Source: an uncultured Clostridia bacterium (lineage in GTDB: Bacteria; Bacillota; Clostridia; Oscillospirales; Ruminococcaceae). From it: a DNA stretch of 64,000 nt. Both the position numbers and the translations under genes were made by a program. Under the pieces are notes generated by a model. It worked only from the letters and a program-made list of their open reading frames with translations. It did not search any database and was not told the DNA's origin. This document shows positions 60,939 to 64,000 of this stretch, one piece after another; position 1 is the stretch's first letter; the number at the start of each line of letters is the position of its first letter. Location of the stretch: NCBI GenBank assembly GCA_947629785.1, contig CANRFB010000005.1, forward strand, positions 21,644 through 85,643, given 5' to 3'.

Positions 60939-62450
60939 ATGATAAGTGTCCTGCTTGTTGATGATGAACCCAACGTTCGTCAGGGCGTTAAGATGATGAT
61001 ACCATGGGAAGAACTGGGGCTTGAAGTTATAGGCGAGGGTGAGGACGGCGACGACGGATTTGCAAAAATAATGTCGCTGAAACCCGATATTGTGGTGGCG
61101 GACGTGAAAATGCCCGGCATGACGGGCATTCAGATGATAGAATCCGCCGTGAAGAACGGTTTTGACGGAAAGTGTCTTATACTTTCGGGATATTCAGATT
61201 TTACCTACGCCAAGGAAGCCATGTACCTCGGCGTGAAGCAGTTTATCCTGAAACCCGTTGACGAGGACGAGCTTATCGAGGCTTTAAAGTCCGTCCGCGA
61301 TGAAATTATCGAGGAACACAAAGACCGCGCCGCCATGAACAGGATAAACCTTTACATGAATGAACAGCTTATCCACGCGCTTCTTACAGGCGATGAGGAA
61401 GTTATCGGCAAAAGCGATCTTTCCGCATACAACTATGATTCCTACGACGTGGCGGTAATAAATTTTGCCGATGAAATGACCGCGGAGGAGCGGACGGCAT
61501 TTCCCGAAACTGTAAGAAAACGTTTCGAGGGGAACGCCACGGACATTGTGACTTCCGGACTAAGCGGCGTTGCGGTAATAATTTTCAAAGACTGGAACCG
61601 TCAGCGGATAACGGAAATGCTGAAAAAATTCAGCCGCGAGCATGACGGGAAAATTTTCATAGCCCTCGGAAGCACCGTTACCTCGGCGGACAAAATAAAG
61701 GATTCCTACTTTGAAGCGGATTCCCTGCTGAACAGCAGGTTCCAGTATCAGCATTACGGAGTGATCACCAAAGACATGGTTTCAGGCGGCGGGATCGAAG
61801 CAGACCGCATAGCTGACATTATCGACAAAATTTGCGCGTACATTGAAATAAACGACAATGAGAAGATAATTTCCGAATTGGAAAATCTGCGTCTTGCCCT
61901 ATGCAGTCAGGACATCACCGCCGAGAAGATAAAATTTACCTGCATGACTGCCGTTATGGAAATAAAGTCGCGCATGATAAAGAGTATCGGCGACAAAAAG
62001 GCGGAGCAGTTCATAAATGACGAATTCATATCCAAAGTAAGCGAAATGAGCAGTCTTTTTGACATGATCTCGCTTATCGGTTCAACGCTGACAGAACTTT
62101 CCGACACGCATTTCGGAAAGACCACCAAAAGCACCATGGAACGGGTCGTACAGTATATACGCGCCAACTACAGCAGTGAACTCCGCCTTGAAATGCTTGC
62201 GGGGATATTCGGCTACAACAGCGCATATCTTGGAAAAGTCTTTCACCAGTACACAGGTGAGAACTTCAACAACTATCTTGACAGCATACGCATAGCGGAA
62301 GCCAAACGCCTGCTTGCCATGGACGAATACAAGGTTTACGAGGTCGCCGAAATGGTCGGGTACACCAACATAAACTACTTCCACAACAAGTTCAAAAAGT
62401 ATGTAGGCGTAAGCCCTCTAAGCTATAAGAGGCAATGCAAACAAGGCTGA
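60939..62450 (+). CDS. Response regulator with AraC-type DNA-binding domain (YesN type)
   Basis: The 503-residue protein has an N-terminal receiver domain with the acidic pair D8-D9, phosphoacceptor D55 in VVADVKMPGM, and K105 in FILKPVDEDE. A long middle region of unknown fold follows, and the last 100 residues form a double helix-turn-helix AraC domain (FGYNSAYLGKVFHQYTGENF, VAEMVGYTNINYFHNKFKKY). It is the partner of the kinase just upstream. Likely targets are sugar ABC operons, perhaps the one at the start of this window, but this is inference. The stop lies in a dispersed repeat. Confidence 0.95.
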   Translation: MISVLLVDDEPNVRQGVKMMIPWEELGLEVIGEGEDGDDGFAKIMSLKPDIVVADVKMPGMTGIQMIESAVKNGFDGKCLILSGYSDFTYAKEAMYLGVKQFILKPVDEDELIEALKSVRDEIIEEHKDRAAMNRINLYMNEQLIHALLTGDEEVIGKSDLSAYNYDSYDVAVINFADEMTAEERTAFPETVRKRFEGNATDIVTSGLSGVAVIIFKDWNRQRITEMLKKFSREHDGKIFIALGSTVTSADKIKDSYFEADSLLNSRFQYQHYGVITKDMVSGGGIEADRIADIIDKICAYIEINDNEKIISELENLRLALCSQDITAEKIKFTCMTAVMEIKSRMIKSIGDKKAEQFINDEFISKVSEMSSLFDMISLIGSTLTELSDTHFGKTTKSTMERVVQYIRANYSSELRLEMLAGIFGYNSAYLGKVFHQYTGENFNNYLDSIRIAEAKRLLAMDEYKVYEVAEMVGYTNINYFHNKFKKYVGVSPLSYKRQCKQG

Positions 62451-62656
62451 AGCCTTGACCCATTCAGATTATATTTTGTTTATATCAGTCTTGTACCCGA
62501 CGTGAGGCAGGCTGAGCCTGCACCCTTTCAGGCATTATTTTGTTTATATCAGTCTTGTACCCGACGTGAAGCAGGCTGAGCCTGCACCCTTTCAGGCATT
62601 ATTTTGTTTATATCAGTCTTGTACCCGACGTGAGGCAGGCTGAGCCTGCCCGTCTA
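62438..62656 (+). repeat. Dispersed palindromic repeat with 64-bp tandem units
   Basis: Units start at 62507, 62571 and 62635 (last partial), preceded by a diverged one from 62443. Each has GCAGGCTGAGCCTGC, then CCTTTCAGGCATTATTTTG and CTTGTACCCGACGTGA. Copies are almost identical, so the expansion is recent. The first copy includes the stop codon of the response regulator gene. Confidence 0.9.
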
Positions 62657-62671
62657 TGTGAGCGGTATTTT

Positions 62672-63091
62672 TTAAGAAGTTTTAAGAAATTCTATAAAAT
62701 TCTGAGGTAAATATACTGTTATCGGGGACTTTTCATAGTCTTTTATATTTCGCGTAATGATACAGTCAATTTCTGAACGTATTGCCGTTTCGGTCATAAT
62801 AGCATCTTCAAAATCGGCAATATCGGAATGAATTGCATTTAAAACATCTTCCGCCTTACTGTCAAGCATTTCAACAATAGTCAGAAGTTTGCTTAATTTT
62901 AAACGGCTTTCACTTTCGCTGTGAGTGCATTTTCTTGTAAGGTAATAAATGTCAGCCGCAGATTTTGCAGTTATATATCATTTAAAGGATTCCGAAGCGG
63001 CAGCGTACATTATCTCTTTAGCAGTATCTGCAAAAGGTTCTCTGCTTTGTAAAAAGTCAATAATAATACAGGTATCAAGCAATACTTTCAT
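62672..63091 (-). pseudogene. PIN-domain toxin (VapC-like) with in-frame stop at codon 38
   Basis: Reading from ATG 63091 on the minus strand gives MKVLLDTCIIIDFLQSREPF, a typical PIN start with Asp at residues 6 and 12. After ESFK comes TGA (62980-62978), then YITAKSAADIYYLTRK and the remaining PIN landmarks (DFEDAIM, CIITRNIKDY) to 62672. The TGA most simply replaces a GGA Gly codon, since relatives have F-K-G-Y there. PIN proteins are RNases of type II toxin-antitoxin pairs. The antitoxin gene overlaps its start by ATGA. The toxin should be inactive unless the stop is a sequencing error or is read through. Confidence 0.88.
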
Positions 63092-63303
63092 ATGTTACCC
63101 AGTCTTTCTTCCCGAGATTCTTCTAATGTTATGGTTTTGGGAACACTGCCGAAGAGTTCATTTACTGTGTCAAGTTTGCGGTTATTTGCGGAGGTAAGTT
63201 TTGCAACTGTTTTGCCGTCAAGTGTTATATAAACGTCCTCTTTTTCAGCCATAAGCAGGTATTTTTCCAGATTTATCTTAAAATCCGCAGCCGTAACAGA
63301 CAT
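63088..63303 (-). CDS. Phd/YefM-type antitoxin of the broken PIN toxin
   Basis: The 71-residue product (MSVTAADFKINLEKYLLMAE, then DVYITLDGKTVAKLTS) matches the Phd/YefM antitoxin fold: an N-terminal DNA-binding part and a disordered toxin-neutralising tail. The ATG at 63303 has AAGGAG at eight bases. Its stop overlaps the PIN start by four bases, the usual order of such modules. It appears intact while its toxin is not. Confidence 0.88.
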   Translation of the reverse strand: MSVTAADFKINLEKYLLMAEKEDVYITLDGKTVAKLTSANNRKLDTVNELFGSVPKTITLEESREERLGNI

Positions 63304-63359
63304 AACATCAGCTCCTTGCATTTTATTTGATTTTATTATATCATATACATACTAAAAAA

Positions 63360-63421
63360 TCAAGCAGGCTGAGCCTTTAGAGAGTTGAGAGTTAAGAGTT
63401 GAGAGCAGGCTGAGCCGTTCT
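63360..63421 (+). repeat. Partial dispersed repeat
   Basis: GCAGGCTGAGCC, then GAGAGTTGAGAGTTAAGAGTTGAGA, then GCAGGCTGAGCC again, between the Phd antitoxin and type I locus 2. Confidence 0.75.
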
Positions 63422-63443
63422 GCAAAAATTTTCTATTAAGCCC

Positions 63444-63472
63444 TTGACAAATAAAGTTTTATAGGTTATAAT
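63444..63472 (+). promoter_or_regulatory. Promoter of the antisense RNA, type I locus 2
   Basis: TTGACA at 63444-63449, 17 bases, TATAAT at 63467-63472; nearly identical to the locus 1 antisense promoter. Confidence 0.85.
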
Positions 63473-63478
63473 AAGTAA

Positions 63479-63565
63479 AAAGGAACACACCGATGAACGG
63501 TTGCTCCCCAAAGTCTTGAATGAAAAAATAACCGTCAGTTTGGGTGCTGGGCGGTTATTTTTTAT
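63479..63565 (+). ncRNA. Antisense (antitoxin) RNA of type I locus 2
   Basis: About 86 bases. Its 5' part has GGAACACACC (63482-63491) and ACGGTTGCTCC (63497-63507), both also present in the 5' leader of the convergent toxin mRNA, so the two RNAs can pair there. It ends at the shared hairpin 63523-63563 followed by T-rich sequence. Confidence 0.7.
63523..63563. terminator. Bidirectional terminator shared by both RNAs, locus 2
   Basis: A perfect 12-base-pair stem AAAAAATAACCG/CGGTTATTTTTT with a 17-base loop, giving six T on both strands. Confidence 0.9.
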
Positions 63566-63618
63566 AAACTTATGTCAAGGGTATTTGCGTTTAAATGTCA
63601 GTTGTTTATAAAAAACGG

Positions 63619-63711
63619 TTACTTTTTGCCATTCTTGCGAACAGCAATCAGCAACATGACAACATCAATGATAACTGAAATTGTCTGCAAAATTGTGCTA
63701 AAAACTACCAC
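63619..63711 (-). CDS. Small hydrophobic peptide, Fst/par-like type I toxin, locus 2
   Basis: The 30-residue peptide has a membrane run (ILQTISVIIDVVMLLIAV) and a basic end R-K-N-G-K-K. It aligns with the locus 1 peptide (L-Q-x-I-S-x-I-I-D-x-V-x-L-L shared). The GTG at 63711 is six bases after AGGAGGTGA (63726-63718). CTCCTT (63739-63734) can pair with AAGGAG and hide the site. The leader also contains the two segments shared with the antisense RNA. Its transcript would end at the bidirectional terminator, about 243 bases long. Toxicity is inferred. Confidence 0.75.
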   Translation of the reverse strand: MVVFSTILQTISVIIDVVMLLIAVRKNGKK

Positions 63712-63771
63712 TGAGCGTCACCTCCTTTTTTACAAGGAGCAACCGTCCACCGTCTGGTGTGTTCCAAAATT

Positions 63772-63800
63772 ATTATAACATACTTGTCGAAATTTGTCAA
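63772..63800 (-). promoter_or_regulatory. Promoter of type I toxin mRNA, locus 2
   Basis: Minus strand: TTGACA (63800-63795), 17 bases, TATAAT (63777-63772), with the transcript starting at or near GGAACACACC (63765). Confidence 0.85.
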
Positions 63801-63814
63801 TATATAAAAACAAA

Positions 63815-63912
63815 TTTTCCCCGTCCATTTCAATTTAATATTGGCGGGAATTGTTTATTTCCTCTATAGGCGGAATTTGTTTTCTATCCTCTATAGGGCG
63901 GGATTTGTTCCC
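63815..63912 (+). repeat. Short direct repeats near the window end
   Basis: Two to three copies of a TCCTCTATAGGGCGGAATTTGTT-type unit (shortened copies with GGCGGAATT and GGCGGGATT), preceded by a CCCGTCCAT/GGCGGGAA remnant of the dispersed repeat hairpin. I see no gene from 63801 to 64000. Confidence 0.6.
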
Positions 63913-64000
63913 CCCCTCCCATTGGCAATGTCATCAACTTAAGGATTTCAAGCATATTATACAACATAATAAATCATATTTTGTCTAAAATACCACTTGA

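Noticed and set aside
62978..62980. TGA read as glycine (alternative code) in the PIN toxin
   Set aside because: Many genes in the window end normally in TGA, for example trpA, aroF 2 and tpiA, so TGA is a stop here.
62907..63197. Plus-strand frame opposite the PIN/Phd module (from 62949)
   Set aside because: Antisense to the toxin-antitoxin genes, with no ribosome site or recognisable motif.

Overview
The window reads as a chromosomal segment of a low-to-moderate GC Gram-positive anaerobe, most likely a clostridial Oscillospiraceae/Ruminococcaceae-type bacterium. Supporting signs are three T-box leaders, strong AGGAGG ribosome binding sites, frequent TTG starts, lipoprotein signal peptides, a YesM/YesN two-component pair, DUF4364 and two FeoB-type iron transporters. 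The genus is an inference. No phage, transposase or CRISPR locus is seen.

Layout. 1-6.9 kb (minus): an operon of two MalF/MalG-type sugar permeases, an HlyD-type adaptor, a MacB-core-like membrane protein and a solute-binding lipoprotein cut by the window edge. 7.2-10.4 kb (minus): tpiA, a small membrane protein, gpmI and a cyclophilin. 10.5-13.3 kb (minus): a RING/zinc-ribbon membrane protein, galU and an orphan ABC ATPase. 13.5-24.8 kb: two cardiolipin synthases, a VTT-domain protein, two FeoB transporters (one with FeoA) and tyrS behind a Tyr T-box. 25-35 kb (plus): a kinase-like protein, a lipoprotein, then a Cys T-box followed by cysE, cysS, a 2-hydroxyacid dehydrogenase, proB, proA, a membrane protein, ybaK and ahcY, closely packed. 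35-37.7 kb (minus): DUF58, MoxR and an orphan nucleotidyltransferase. 38-45 kb (plus): a leucine-rich-repeat lipoprotein and aroF-aroB-aroA-aroC with two extra genes. 45-49 kb (minus): rlmB and a catalytically dead P-type-ATPase-like protein. 50-58.5 kb: a second aroF, then trpE-trpGD-trpC-trpF-trpB-trpA (minus) behind a Trp T-box. 58.6-62.5 kb: tRNA-Ser(CGA) and a YesM/YesN two-component system. 62.5-64 kb: tandem repeats and toxin-antitoxin debris.

The most interesting system is a pair of previously unannotated small loci, at 18.8-19.2 kb and 63.4-63.8 kb. Each has two convergent consensus promoters, a 28-30 residue hydrophobic peptide with its Shine-Dalgarno folded into a hairpin, direct repeats shared by the 5' ends of both RNAs, and one bidirectional terminator where the two RNAs meet. 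This is the architecture of the par/Fst type I toxin-antitoxin system, here with an apparently different peptide.

Other points of interest: a family of palindromic repeats that supplies the stop codons of four genes; a promoter-triple-repeat-hairpin unit that looks like a small RNA gene; the pseudo-P-type ATPase; and a PIN toxin killed by a single nonsense codon. Functionally the window joins aromatic amino acid synthesis (shikimate genes feeding the Trp operon) with Cys/Pro/S-adenosylhomocysteine metabolism, lower glycolysis, ferrous iron uptake and membrane lipid synthesis.
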